Source: Usnea hakonensis
Taxonomy: Eukaryota; Ascomycota; Lecanoromycetes; Lecanorales; Parmeliaceae
DNA: 64,000 nucleotides
Reading direction: 5' to 3'
Assembly: GCA_013423325.1 (NCBI GenBank)
Contig: BLJB01000087.1
Coordinates: forward strand, 42,468-106,467
The translations under genes and the position numbers were made by a program. Of the stretch, positions 30,961 through 42,436 are shown in pieces (positions within the stretch are counted from its first letter, which is position 1; each line of letters opens with the position of its first letter). The notes under the pieces are model-generated. The model was given only the letters and a program-made list of their open reading frames with translations, did not search any database and was not told the DNA's origin.

Positions 30961-33900
30961 TCATCTCTTCAGGTAGGACTCGGCTCCATGTTGGAGGAGA
31001 AAGGCTTCGATTTGCTCCAAGTCACCCTCTCTCTGATCTAGAGCACTGTCCCACCGATACGAGATGATTTCATTCTCATAGGGATCAAAATGCCTATGGA
31101 TGTAAAGAGGGCTGGCCCCGTGAAGTACATTGAAGCGACTCATAAGTGTTCCATCTTCCCAAGCAACCCCCTCACTATTCTCAACGGGGTTGAGATCTGC
31201 CCCTGCCTCTAGTAGGATGCTGATTGCTATCAAGTCGCGACAATGAACGGCGATTTGCAAAGGCGTAGCCCAGCACCCATCCATGTTCGGATCAGCTCCT
31301 AGTTCTAACAGGCGCTTTACCATACAGTGACTGCTGCAATCGTCGTTTGGGTGGCATTGGTGGCTCCCGATGAAGAGGAGGAGGATTACTGAAGGGTCAA
31401 AAAACCCCGTCCCATGTTCCATGAGCAGCCGTAGCCCACCTGGCACCTCAAATGCCAATTGTGCGAAAATCTCAAAGATGGACCCATCAAATTTGTGTAC
31501 GTTATCAAAGACTTCTCCTTGTTTGCTGAGAGCTAGCCGAGTTCTAAGAAAGTCTTTGTTATTTTTGCTTTGTAAAAACCGTTTTACGAGTGACAGACAC
31601 TCGGGTGAGATTGACGCCAACAATAGTAGATTCAACAAGTGAACTGCGTCGGTGTTGCTGGGTTCTGATTTCCACATCACATCCCTAAGTTCGCCCCATT
31701 TGTCCCAAAACCCGGCCCAAGTTGCTTGTTTCAGGAAATGGCAGTGAGCCTTAGACGGATCCAAGAGGTCAATAGAGAAGTTTGATAACTTATCGTGCCG
31801 ACATATCCGAGCCGACAAATTGCCCAGCGAGAAGAAGAACGATACCACACAATAAGTCATAAAGTAGCCTTCGAGTACTTCAATGTCATCGCAACGATAT
31901 CTCGGAGCAAGGCTCCATTCCCATCGCTCATTTGGTTTAACTTGAAGAGACTTAGCAAACATTATCTCCAAAAATGTTTGCTCCAAGTCTTCTTTATAGC
32001 TAGCAACGTACGCTGTGGAAATGCGGTTCGAACTCAGATACTCGTGCACTGTGTAGTGAGCAAATGACACTGTAAGGACCTCGTGCTGGAGCAGTACTAC
32101 CATCCTGTCGTAGGCTTTTGCTAGTACATCGTTGGTATCCGGATCGTCTTGCGTTACATTTATCAGACATCCAAGAAGCTCTCGAAGAGTCTCGTGATTG
32201 TAGAAGCGATCGCTTTGCTTAGAGGTCAACCCAGCTACACTTCTTTCCACCATCCTAATAAGTACTACGCACGGGATACCTCCAGTGATCTCACCATGAT
32301 ACACTTTGTTGTGGCACATAATGAGTTGAAGGGCATGATGGACAAATTGTTGATCTTCTTCAGGAAGTGTAAGTAGAACTCTGTCGTAAGTTTCGTCCAG
32401 CGTTTTCGGCAAATCTTTCAAAGCCTTTTGGACAATATGACGTTCGCCTTTTAACCGTTGGATGATATCGAGCTGGCAAACCGCCCAACGAAACCTAGTT
32501 GATGCGTTAGCGCTTGGGAAGACTTTTGCAATGAAGCATGAAGCGCAACAAACATTCCCCTAGCACCTATCGACAGAGCCTCCTCGACTTCATACAGAAG
32601 ATCTTGCGGCCATTGAGCGAACTTGGGATTTGAATTCAATTTATGCCGAACATGGATCTTGATATCATCTTGGACCAAACCGTTGGCCATCGACAGAGAT
32701 ACAGAGAAGTCTTCCATAACCCTCTCTATATCTATGTACTCTCGGCTTGACGCGAGAAGTTGGATCTTCGCAAATCGAAGGTCGGTGGCGAGATCTCGGA
32801 AGACCTTAAGGAGATCCTCCCGGGGGTTGCTTTCGTCGATAGCATCAACGATTACATATGCGATTTCGAAATTCTGGAGAACCTCTTCGAGTGCGTTCAA
32901 TAGCTCTACAAAACTCGGCTCACCACCATATTTGTACATCTTGTAGACGCTGTCCGGAACCACATTAGCCTCTCGGCATAGTTGATTTACCAACCATCGC
33001 AAGAATGGCACCGTTTCGTCCTGGCCATGACCATAATAGCAGTAATAATAAACACAAGCAAATTTTCCACCTTGTAGTTGGTCACAATGCTGCTGAACTT
33101 GGATGATCATATAAGACATCAAGACAGTTTTCCCTGCGCCTGGTATGCCATGGATCCAAAGACAGCGTTGCTTTGCCTGGAGCCAATTGGTCCACTCGGG
33201 AGAACGTAACATCCAATTACAGGTTCCAGGTTCGTAAAGTTTTTGAGCCAGATGATGAAGCGGCGAAGGGTCTGTATGTTGAAGCCATTTGTAGACCTCT
33301 TGGCATTGGTTATCTATTGAGTATGCTCAGGTAAATCATTCTCAAGGATCACACTTGATAGTTAGAGGATACATACCAGTCAGTATGTGATGCATCTCCA
33401 AAGATTTCGTTCTGATATCCTTAATGTCCTGACTGCATGGCTGATTAGTTATATCACCCACTAATGCAAATCGAAAGTAGAGTACGAGCTCCAGTCGCCC
33501 AAGCTGATCTAGAAGCCAAGAAGGATGGTATCTCGGGAAGTTGAAGTACTTACACAGAGTTTGTTGTAATGGCAAGGGTGATCGTCGTCTTGTAGCGCAT
33601 AATCTCATCCAGTAGCTTTTTTGCTTTGTTCTCTTTCAGTGGCCATGCCAGCGCAGCCCATGTGGCCTTCACTTTTTGCTTCTTGGACGCATTTTGTCTT
33701 GTAGTCTGCTTCCAATCTGGAGGAAACAGCTTTTCCAACTCGGTGATTGAACGGCAGCATCCCTCGATGGCGCCATCTTTGCCAGACAAAGTGCTCACAG
33801 CAGTCGATACCCCGCATTTGTGAGTCGTCAAGAAGTCTAGATTTTCGAAAATCGTCTTGAGCGTTGAAATCTCTAGAAGTATGAGACGAAGATCAGAGGC

Positions 33901-34005
33901 GGCGTCTTTTGCGGTTTCGATGTAGAATTTGCACAAGCCGACTATTCGATCAGTGATCTGAATTATGGCTATCACACTCGACGCAGCAGCAACGACCTCT
34001 GCCAT
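30961..34005 (-). CDS. NLR-like STAND protein: fungal N-terminal domain, NACHT, ankyrin repeats
   Basis: Four exons: 33554-34005, 33377-33432, 32554-33313 and 30961-32494, in phase, 933 residues, ATG at 34005. Residues 1-150 (MAEVVAAASSVIAIIQITDRIVG opening, abbreviated) fit the helical N-terminal domain common in fungal STAND proteins (PigL_N type). A linker with QCQEVYKWLQ leads to NACHT: Walker A GIPGAGKT near 225-232 and Walker B YVIVDAIDES near 322-331, then LLASSREY (sensor 1). GARGMFRWAVCQLD, typical of the winged-helix side, is rebuilt only by the third intron. A long helical region follows, then ankyrin units (RLLELGADPNMDG, TPLQIAVHCRD, ISILLEAGADLNP) near 812-862. Such proteins oligomerise on nucleotide exchange and act in fungal non-self recognition or cell death. 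The ankyrin array is short. The ligand is unknown. Confidence 0.87.
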
Positions 34006-34908
34006 GTTCTAATTTTCGGATTGTATAGGAACTGACGGGTAGAAATATGTCAAATCTTGTGAGAGATTGAAGACGAGTAAATCAAAAGGCTGTGGAATTG
34101 GCAACGAGTGCGGCTATGCTGCATCTCAATACCTCGCCCTGTATATCAGCCTCGCCCGGGGTACCCTACCTTCCAACTCAGCCTTTTGCTTACAATGTTC
34201 AATCTTGCTTTATTCATCAAAAAGGTACCTCTCACGTAAGTCCGTCGGCGCCCGGGTGCTACGAAGGGAGGGTCGGCGAGAGTGAAGTAGGTTCGTATGG
34301 TAAAGTATTTCTCACCTCGGATTTAAGAGCCGTAAAGTCCGACTCATCAGTTATACTTTCCTTCACCTCTTCCTTTCCATCGAAACTTCATACACGATAC
34401 AATGCCATGTCATCTGTTCTCCAAAACAATGCGAGCTCTCCAGCCTCTATACGAAAATATAATAGGTTCAGCTGAGGAACCCGGCGGCGAGGAATGACAG
34501 CTTGATACAGACTCATGCAATCACTGCGCTACCACGCACCTCATTGAACCTTCCTCTCCACATAGCCTTCGCCATCCAAAGGACCATCACGCCTCTCTTG
34601 ATCCACTGACTCACTAGACTTCTTCTGCCTCAACTCTCCAGGTCAGTCATGTGCTCCTACCTTTTTGATGGTCACTCAATCTCAATAGGATGCCCCAATA
34701 GCTTTCAACCTTCCGCAAGACCTACCCTCCTTACCTCGATCCACCCTACCTATCTCTTTGCCCTCCAGAAGCCTGTCGCGTGCCTTATTTTTCTGCGCCA
34801 TCTCTGTCGCTACCTCTAATATCAAAATATCCTTCCTACTCCGAATTCAGACCGAGGGCGCCGAGGAAACAGACCCTGAGTCGGAACAATCTCCATCATA
34901 TAAGCTTT
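34006..34908. other. intergenic between divergent NACHT gene and HNH-type pseudogene
   Basis: No supported gene; short frames only. Likely holds the NACHT promoter. Pyrimidine-rich near 34600-34760. Confidence 0.5.
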
Positions 34909-35788
34909 ATGCCTACATCAGCAAAAGTGGTTGATGTCACATCAGACAACCAGCTACGTCTGCAATATACACCTCCGCTTGCAAACGACGACACCTTCGA
35001 CAATAGACCACACGACACTGTTACCTTCAAACATGCCTGTTACTGCGACTCAAACATCCTTGAGAACCCTGCTTCCAATGGCCCCATTACTCTCTTCCTA
35101 GGTCACCATTCAGAAGGAGGACTACAATACGGAACTGAGTTCCTTGCCTGCGCCATTGTCGCAGGCAACGCCTGGAATGGCTGTTTTCAGATGTCAAGAG
35201 ATGGCACACGGGTGACTGCAACTGGTATCATCTTCTGCGGGGGGGGAAACGTACTACTTCTATGTGCCCGGCTATCATAGAGACGATTCAGATTTAGTCT
35301 GGGAAGTTGCTCACAAATCCTCGGTTTTTCCATCCTTTCATCATGGGTCCATTCCTCATGGAACCATACCGAGCGATTGGCCAACGTCTTCGCACCCTCG
35401 AACCCACCTCGACTTCACACGATACAGCTGAAGAGAGCTGAGGGGAAATCTGCTGTCAGAAAGGAAGATTATGAAGGCGCAGCGACCAAGAGACGGGAAT
35501 TCTATGATGCGACTACAACACAGCGGACAACATCAGTCGTTCCAATATTATAGGGGCGAGGAAGTTCAGTGGGGCGTATCTATGCCTGGAGTGCCTTGGC
35601 TCGAAGTACCGAGCAGATTGGGAGCTTCCCGAACTTCCACCAGAGGATTTCGAAAACTGATACCCTACCTGTTTTACAACCATAATCGGTACGCTGGTGG
35701 TCCTACTCGCTCACTGAATGATACAATTTTAAATGTGAATCGATATGTACGTGTTGGCTTTCTTATCACCTATCACTGTATGAACTAA
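34909..35788 (+). pseudogene. broken HNH-type gene (N-terminal domain plus remnant)
   Basis: From ATG 34909 the frame gives a beta-rich N-terminal part ending YGTEFLACAIVAGNAWNGCF and MSRDGTRVTATG. This pattern opens many fungal HNH-nuclease proteins. It stops soon after a run of eight G at about 35239-35247. Shifting one frame there continues with ETYYFYVPGYHRDDSDLVW and HGTIPSDWP, then meets TGA. A further frame near 35640-35745 gives NRYAGGPTRSLNDTI, like the block after the first catalytic His in the family. The His-bearing core itself is not found. The sequence then runs into the 3' end of the convergent MFS gene. At least two frame breaks are needed, so this is probably a pseudogene. 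A homopolymer sequencing error at the G run could explain only the first. Confidence 0.5.
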
Positions 35789-37485
35789 CACGCTATATGT
35801 GAAGCCGTTCTCTTTTCATTTTCCAGCCCAGTTCTGGTTTCGGCGTGCTCCTTGCTCAGCGTGCTCTTCACGATAAAGGCACAACCCAAAAGTCCCACAG
35901 CGCAAAGGCAGGCATCCAGAATCCAGATGCCCCGCAGACTCCCTGCGAATGCCTGCTCGACCGCCAATCTCTTGACAGGGCTGGTAATAATCCTAATAGC
36001 ATCAACATTGGCCGCTGCACTACTTCCTGAAAAGATCTCCTGCATTTGCATGTCCAGGCCTGCCGCCATGAGCTCTCCCGTCCGCGCATCCATCCCGTTC
36101 TGAAAGATCGTCTGCCCACCAACGACTGCCATTACAGTCGCAATGTTCCCAACCAGGAAAATAGTCGCCGTCGCCGTCGCCACATCCTTCTGCGGGACAC
36201 TCGCCTGCAGTGCGATTAGCGGCGGTGCGAAAAGGAGGCCGGTGCCGATGCCAGCGAGGATTTGCGTGCCGCATATCAGGCCAAGGCCGCTAGTCGCGTC
36301 CCAGCTAATGAATGATCCGTGTCCGGCCGCCATCAGTGCCATACCGAGCCAGATTAATTCGACATAGCGGCCAGTGCGATGGGTGTAACAGCCAGCGAGG
36401 AGGCCTGTGAGCGATGTGCCAAGAGCTAGGGGTAATATCAGCGTTCCCGCCTTCACTGGCGAAACAGCCTTTGCGGACTGAAAGAATAGAGGCATGTAGT
36501 ATTCGCCCGCGTAGAGTACGTAGTGCTGTGCGAAGACCACGGCGAGTGCCGCAATGTTGGATTTTTTTGTGAAGATGCCGAGCGGTAGTAGCGGGTAGCG
36601 AGCCAGTTTCTTTTCACTGAAGATGAAGAAGACGCTCATGCAGGCGCCCAGAACAATGAGGCAGATGACGGTGGGGGAGTCCCAAGGAAATTCGACGCCG
36701 CCGAAGCTAACACCAAGGAGGAACATTATCAACACCGTAAGCAAGCAAAAGCTCCCCGCCCAGTCGACAGCTTTCAACCCCTCAATCATTCCTGTCCTCG
36801 GATTATGAACGTCAAGCGCGAAAATGAGCAGCACAAAAGCGACAGCGCAAGGCGGCAGCATGATCCAGAACGCCCACCGCCACGAGAGGTGCTGGGCAAA
36901 AGTCCCCCCAAGAACAGGACCAATACCGCCCGCGAACCCCCATATAATCTCCAAAAGCCCAATATACAACGAGCGGTGGCGCATACTAAACAGATCCGAA
37001 ATAACCACACTAATAATACTAACAAGCCCCCCCGACGCAATCCCCTGCAACGTCCGCCCAACAATCAACATGGTCATACTAGTCGCCACGGCACAGACAA
37101 TCGAACTGCACAGAAACCCCACAACGGCCGTCAGCAAGATTGCTTTCCGGCCCCAAATATCCGAAAACTTGGTCCAGATGGGCGCAAAGGCGGCATTGCC
37201 GAGGAGGTAGGCGCCGCCGATCCAGGCGTATCCTGCCGCGGAGCGGAACTCCCGGCAGATGGTGGGGATGGCGGTGGCCATTATTGTGGTGTTGAGGGCA
37301 GTGATGAGGAGGGTGGAGAAGAGGGCGATGAGGGAGGTGATGTGTTTGAATTGGTTGCGGGGGGGAGAGGGCTCGGGGGTGGGTGATGTGGCTGCGGATC
37401 TTATCGCGGAAGGATCGGAGAGCGGAGCGGGCGTGATTGCGCTCAGCTCATGGATACTGCCCTGGTGAGTGGGCTGCGGCTCCAT
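35785..37485 (-). CDS. MFS transporter, DHA2-like drug:H+ antiporter type
   Basis: Single exon, 566 residues from ATG at 37485 (MEPQPTHQGSIHELSAI). An in-frame TTG 14 codons upstream is ignored. After a polar tail of about 45 residues there are about 14 hydrophobic spans. Motifs seen are: motif A-like KFSDIWGRKAILL between spans 2 and 3; GRTLQGIASGGLVS in span 4; and motif C-like GFAGGIGPVLGGTFAQ in span 5. LSWRWAFWIMLPPCAV follows, as in the DHA2 family of fungal multidrug and toxin exporters. The last span is near the C-terminus (ACLCAVGLLGCAFIV). Substrates are not readable from sequence. The 3' end abuts and slightly overlaps the pseudogene remnant on the other strand. No biosynthetic backbone gene is adjacent. 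Confidence 0.88.
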   Translation of the reverse strand: MEPQPTHQGSIHELSAITPAPLSDPSAIRSAATSPTPEPSPPRNQFKHITSLIALFSTLLITALNTTIMATAIPTICREFRSAAGYAWIGGAYLLGNAAFAPIWTKFSDIWGRKAILLTAVVGFLCSSIVCAVATSMTMLIVGRTLQGIASGGLVSIISVVISDLFSMRHRSLYIGLLEIIWGFAGGIGPVLGGTFAQHLSWRWAFWIMLPPCAVAFVLLIFALDVHNPRTGMIEGLKAVDWAGSFCLLTVLIMFLLGVSFGGVEFPWDSPTVICLIVLGACMSVFFIFSEKKLARYPLLPLGIFTKKSNIAALAVVFAQHYVLYAGEYYMPLFFQSAKAVSPVKAGTLILPLALGTSLTGLLAGCYTHRTGRYVELIWLGMALMAAGHGSFISWDATSGLGLICGTQILAGIGTGLLFAPPLIALQASVPQKDVATATATIFLVGNIATVMAVVGGQTIFQNGMDARTGELMAAGLDMQMQEIFSGSSAAANVDAIRIITSPVKRLAVEQAFAGSLRGIWILDACLCAVGLLGCAFIVKSTLSKEHAETRTGLENEKRTASHIAC

Positions 37486-38268
37486 TGTGTATCCAGCACC
37501 TGCTTGTATATAGATAGCAAAACGCAATAATCTTCTCTAAAACAATATTCCGTGAACGTGAGTCAAACCCTCTTCTTTTTCTTTTTTTCTTCTCTCCTAC
37601 ATGAAAGAAATACTGGACACTCAAAGACTTATATACCTAGCATAGGTAGGTACCTAAGGTACCCTTGGGTAAAGTACGTGAGTACCTACTTACAACAATT
37701 TAGGCTAAAAAATCGGCCCTCCCCGCACCCCGCGATATCGGAGCGGGGGGTTCCGCACTGTACTCGACTTACTGTACGACGAGTAGTACTTTACCTTTCA
37801 GGCTTACTGTAGATAAGGCAAGGTATCTAAAGGGGTTCATTAGAGGTTTGTAAGGTAAGGTATAGGAGGGTAGCGTCGTACCATTACGGTAGGGTAAAGG
37901 TCATTTATTTTTAATTCTAGATATTAAAATACGCTGCTAGTTTCTGGGATATTTTCCGGATATTTTTAGGGGAGGAGGTATATGTATGGATGGTACTTTA
38001 TGCTAGGGTCATGGTGAAGGGTGGGTGGAGAGGGGGATAGGGGTAGGGAAGGGAAGGGTGGGTTGGAGAGAGGGGGGGGGGGAAGGTACCTTACTGAGAA
38101 GGGTTTGAGGAATAAGTATTCCGATCTGTTCTAGGGGGGGGTAAATTGTACTGTAGGAAGGAAGCCTCACTGCATTCTGCGGTTTGTTGGGGGGTGGGGG
38201 AGGGAACTTGACAAAGGAGATTTCCTTCATAATTTATTAGTCTTGATTATTGATTGGCGATGCTATCA
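37486..38268. other. intergenic, G-rich and C-rich tracts
   Basis: Contains the 16-mer AGGTACCTAAGGTACC at 37648-37663, identical to 819-834, and several G-runs near 38030-38200. No gene. It lies between the 5' end of the MFS gene and the 3' end of the Crh-type gene. Confidence 0.5.
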
Positions 38269-41117
38269 TCACCAAATCCCCATCCAGAGAAGAAGATAGG
38301 TAAGAAGCAACGCCTCCAACGACCAAACCGACACCCGCACCGCCGCGGAATCCTGTCGCTGCGGATCCATCTTAGTATCCTTAACGCCCTCAGGACTCGC
38401 TTGCTCCTGCGCCGGCAAAAGATTGCCCGGCACAGTAGACATGTCCGCTACAAAAGAGTACGGGATCTGGCTCTCTGCATGTGGGAACGGGGATGATGCG
38501 GCAGATTGGATTTGCGTCGTAGAGGCTGCTAGATTTCCGACCGCGCCACTGCTGCTTGCTGCAGCACGAGCTTGAAGAAGGTCTGCGCCTCTGCGATGTA
38601 ATTGCTCGTGTAAATGATCGTGCTGATGGCCGTGGTGGTGCGCACGTGGGGCTACTGCTGGATCCAAGGAACTAGATTGCGAGAGCGGGGCTGATGACAA
38701 CTCTGATGGTACCTCATGGAGGTCTCGCTTTGGGAAGTGGTGGTGTCTCTGTATTAGTTCTTCTAATGATGTGATTAATATTTCGAATTCCTCGACCTCG
38801 ACAGCGGGGTTGTAGGAGAGGGTTTGGTAGCCTGGGAGGTTGAGTATGATTGTTATTGTGTTCCAGTGGGGGGTTGGTGTGGGTTGAGGTGGGGAGGAGG
38901 GGTTTGTTGTGGGTAGGATGGTGGAAGGGGGGGTGGTGGAAATGGTAGGTGATGGGATATGAGGTGGGATGTTAGATGTGCTTGGAATAGGACTTGAAGG
39001 GGTTCCGGTGTGGATCGAGGAGGGACTGAGTGCTGCTGAGCCCGGAGCACTTGTTGTTGCTTTCGAGGTTTCTAGGCTCCCCGTTTTGCTGGAGCTTGAT
39101 GGGTTTGCTATTCCGCTCGGTGTGTGTGGAATATATGAAGTTTGCGGGGCTGGACTGGGTTTAGAGGGGTTGGGCGATTGGTACGCGCTTGCTTGAATAG
39201 GAAGAACCGTATTCGACATTGTACTTGAGTTGAGCGGGCTAGATGATTTTGTAGCCGACATTTGTGTAGACCCTGTTACTGAAGTAGGCGATAGCACACT
39301 CAACGGAGGGATGCTCGGTAATTGCGTATTAGTCGACAGATGACTTGGTGGATACGTACTGCTTGGTTGTGAGAATGATGGGTGTATGGCTGATGAAGAT
39401 ATGCTCGGTATTTGAGCACCCGATGACCCTATATCTGATAGGGGTATGCCAGAAGCGAGTGTCTTTGATGACTGTGTACCGAGAGAGGCCCGACTGGATG
39501 AAGCGACGCTTGATTGCTTGATGCTATTGACAGATTGAGTGGGAGAAGCCAGTTTGATCAAAGACGCGCTTGGAGAATGTTGGAACGGCGTGGATGAATT
39601 TGCTAAGAGCTGGTGAGAGGAAGATATAGCTGATAGTGAGGTCGCGAGAGTCAACGACGACGAAGACAAGCTCGAAGAGATCTGGAGTGACATGGATGAA
39701 CTTGCTGAGAACAGGTGAGAGGAGGACATAGTTAGTTGGGAAGTGGCGATCGTCGACGACGGCGAAGACGTAGCTAATGTAGAAGACGCGATAGTTGATG
39801 AAGACGAAAAGGCTTGGGAGAGAGGTGTGATTTTTGAGGATGAGGACGGCGTGGTTGAAGAGATGGGTATCATCGTGGACGAAGAGGACGACGTTTTCGG
39901 CGAGAGAGACGAGATCATTGAGGATAGCGACGAGGTAGCTGGTGAAAGAGATACGATCATTGTGGATGAGGACGACGTAGCTGTGGAGAGAGGTACGATC
40001 ATTGATGAAGGGGATGACGTCGTTGGCGAGAGAGGCATGATCATTGAGGATAGGGACGAGGTAGTTGATGGAAGAGATACAATCGTTGTGGATGAGGACG
40101 ACGTAGCTGTGGAGAGAGACGTGATTATGGAGGACAGCGACGACGTAGCTGACGAAGGAAATCGGATCGTTGACAATGAGGACGACGTAGCAGAGAGAGG
40201 TACGATCGTTGACGAAGATCTCGGACTGATGCCGCACGCCGATGAATCGTTGATTGCTTTGATACTTTGCCAACTGCCACTATGACCCACCCAATCGTAA
40301 CAAGCCGCCGGATTTTTATTCCAGATCTTGACGCTCTTGACATAAAACGAGTAGCCCCCGGCAGGCGGTGGAATCGGTGTCAAACCCGCAGACCAAGGGT
40401 CGTAGTGATCCGGATCTCCTGCATCCCACAAGCCGATCATTGCTTTCATTGGAGTCTGAGGATACTGATTGGCAGTCCCAACGCAGTCTGCTGCATACAA
40501 CGTACGCACAACGGTACCGTCCGCTTCCCAAATAACCCGATCAGCCGTCCAGTCGAATGCGTAGGTATGAAACTGAGTCATCGGCGTAGGAATCTTGGGA
40601 GTAATCGAATGGTTGTAAAGGCCAGTGACGCCCTTCCCAAACCAGCCGGTCTGTACCTCGTCATCGAGAGTGCCTCGGAACTCCCAGTCCAGCTCGTCGA
40701 GGTCATCAGACAGGGTCATCATATCGCTGATGATTCCGGGGCCTGGTGCCGCCTGGACAACAAACTCGATACGACCGAATAGAAAGTAGAAGCTACTATA
40801 CAGCTGCTGCGAGTCGTACCGTTCAAGGAATTCCAACTCGGCACCATTTTGTCTCCCTTTGGTATTGTATGTTACTCTGCACCATGTGGGGACGATCCAA
40901 TCTTTGGGTGTACTGTTTATGGTTGTAAAATCGATGAAATAGTAAGTGCTATCCAGACCAGGCGTTGGTGGACAGGTCACTGAAAGAAGTCAACGACATC
41001 ACACTAGGAGATAGAGATTCCCCTACCATTTGTCGGATCACAAGCGGTGTACGTTTGGGCATTGACACCTATTAGAATGAGTGCGACTCCAAGCAATCGC
41101 ACTGCGGAAGTGTACAT
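38269..41117 (-). CDS. Crh-type GH16 cell-wall glycosidase/transglycosylase, GPI-type
   Basis: Two exons: 41027-41117 and 38269-40979, in phase, 933 residues. The ATG at 41117 gives a signal peptide (MYTSAVRLLGVALILIGVNA). The catalytic block SDDLDELDWEF at about residues 121-131 has the ExDxE triad E126/D128/E130 of the Crh family. GRIEFVVQAAPGPGIIS precedes it, and FHTYAFDWTADRVIW plus PMKAMIGLWDAGDPDHYDPW follow. Crh enzymes cut chitin and join it to beta-1,3/1,6-glucan in the wall. After about residue 285 comes a Ser/Thr-rich stalk of about 500 residues, with a 14-residue repeat, then a His-rich patch (HHHGHQHDHLHEQLHRRG). The C-terminal hydrophobic tail (VWSLEALLLTYLLLWMGIW) suits GPI anchoring. 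The stalk is much longer than in typical Crh proteins of about 400-500 residues. No chitin-binding module was seen. Confidence 0.9.
39780..40215 (-). repeat. 42-bp coding tandem repeat in the Crh stalk
   Basis: The stalk repeats a 14-residue unit of the form IVxLSxxTSSxSSM. Examples are IVSLPSTTSSLSSM, IMPLSPTTSSPSSM, IVPLSTATSSSSTM and IVSLSPATSSLSSM. At least six near-exact units are followed by degenerate ones. The copy number could vary between strains. Confidence 0.8.
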
Positions 41118-42436
41118 GATTTGGCTGAGCGAACAAAATGGAAAGAAAACGAAGCGTGAAGCGACCAACTAGACGTGAGTTTCAACAGGTTTGCGACGCT
41201 GGACCTATTCTTCTCTTTGGCAGTACGATTGGGATTGAATCAAGCAAAATGGATTCTGATGCCTGCAATGGGAAGTGGTGCTTGGCAGATAGAAACAAAG
41301 ACACTGTAGCTTCGTCCGCCGCTAGCAAGCTCGCAACAAAGGTTTTTCCATTGGGAGCATGGATGTAGGCATATTTTCGCCGGATGCAGAAAATGAATCA
41401 TCATTCCGTTAACGGTGAATGGTCATTAGCATCAACCATTTTACTTTATCGCGCTCAGGTTCCCCCGCTCGAAAATTCTTGTAGATGAGGCAGAATTGAT
41501 ACTCTTTAGTGCCAATCGGGTTGCTTACAACCATTTCTTGCGCCCTTAGCCGAGAACGAGCAGCATGAACGACAAATAACAGTGATCCATATTTGGAGAA
41601 GTATCAATTCTCGAGGACGCATTTCGAACGGAGCCAGTCCGCTTTACCATTTACAAGTTTAGACAGTAATATCGAAGGGTAGCAAAGCTATAATGTGGTA
41701 GCGGAGAAACGCGCAATCTATCTATGACTCAAAATACGCATTCCGACAGTCCAGCACACACGCATCAAAATGCTCCCATCTCTCTTTGGACGCTCGAGCT
41801 TTCTTGTGGTCGAACGTTCCAAGGGAGATGGCTGTAGCGAGCAGATGGTCATGTGGGAACTTTGACTTAATAATGGAGCTGAGCGCTCCATGGCAGCAGC
41901 CATTGTCGAAAACACGAGAATGCGGTCACTCAAATCGAAGGGTCCATCAATGAGCTGGAAGTGCTCTTTCTCTAGTCAGACGGTGGGATTCTCCAGGGGC
42001 GGAAATCGTGATGCGTGGGAGGTCCAGGTGGCATGATGATACTCTTTCTGGATGTTACAATTTAGCGACATTAATAAATCGAAAGCTCGCGAAGCAGCCG
42101 AAGATATCTAAGAAAATTACGTGTATCATCAGCCAGTGAAATGCGCAGAAGAGATCATAGTTTGAGCATTGATTTGTAGACATAGCAGAGTCAAGACATG
42201 TCCTACCTTACGTATTTGGATTTCATACGGCCAACGTGATAGGGCGTTGGTGCCCCTTCTTCCATATCTAGCTCAAAGATTGAAGATAAAAACTTGGAGG
42301 TTTTCCATTTCGCACGGTCCTCAAGCAAAGCGGACTACAAGAGAAGGAGGGAAGATATGCCGCTAAATCCTGGCTAGGAAGTAACCCTGCATGGCTAGCT
42401 CACTAGCAACATCAAGAATTTGGGCCAGTCAAGATA
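41118..42436. other. intergenic, nothing recognised
   Basis: No frame with a domain; moderate AT content. It lies between the start of the Crh gene and the 3' end of the HET gene. Confidence 0.5.

Noticed and set aside
30619..31041. 140-codon plus-strand frame overlapping the NACHT 3' end
   Set aside because: Partly antisense to real coding sequence, no domain, close to the poly-G gap.
32451..32560. Frameshift in the NACHT gene
   Set aside because: A GT-AG intron (32495-32553) restores the frame and the conserved GMFRWAVCQLD segment.
36020..37386. Several frames antisense or out of frame to the MFS gene
   Set aside because: The 566-residue transporter explains the region; the others lack family features.
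39524..40285. Long frames on both strands within the Crh stalk
   Set aside because: They mirror the Ser/Thr-rich coding repeat in other frames (Asp/Glu/Val-rich on the plus strand) and have no start context or domain.
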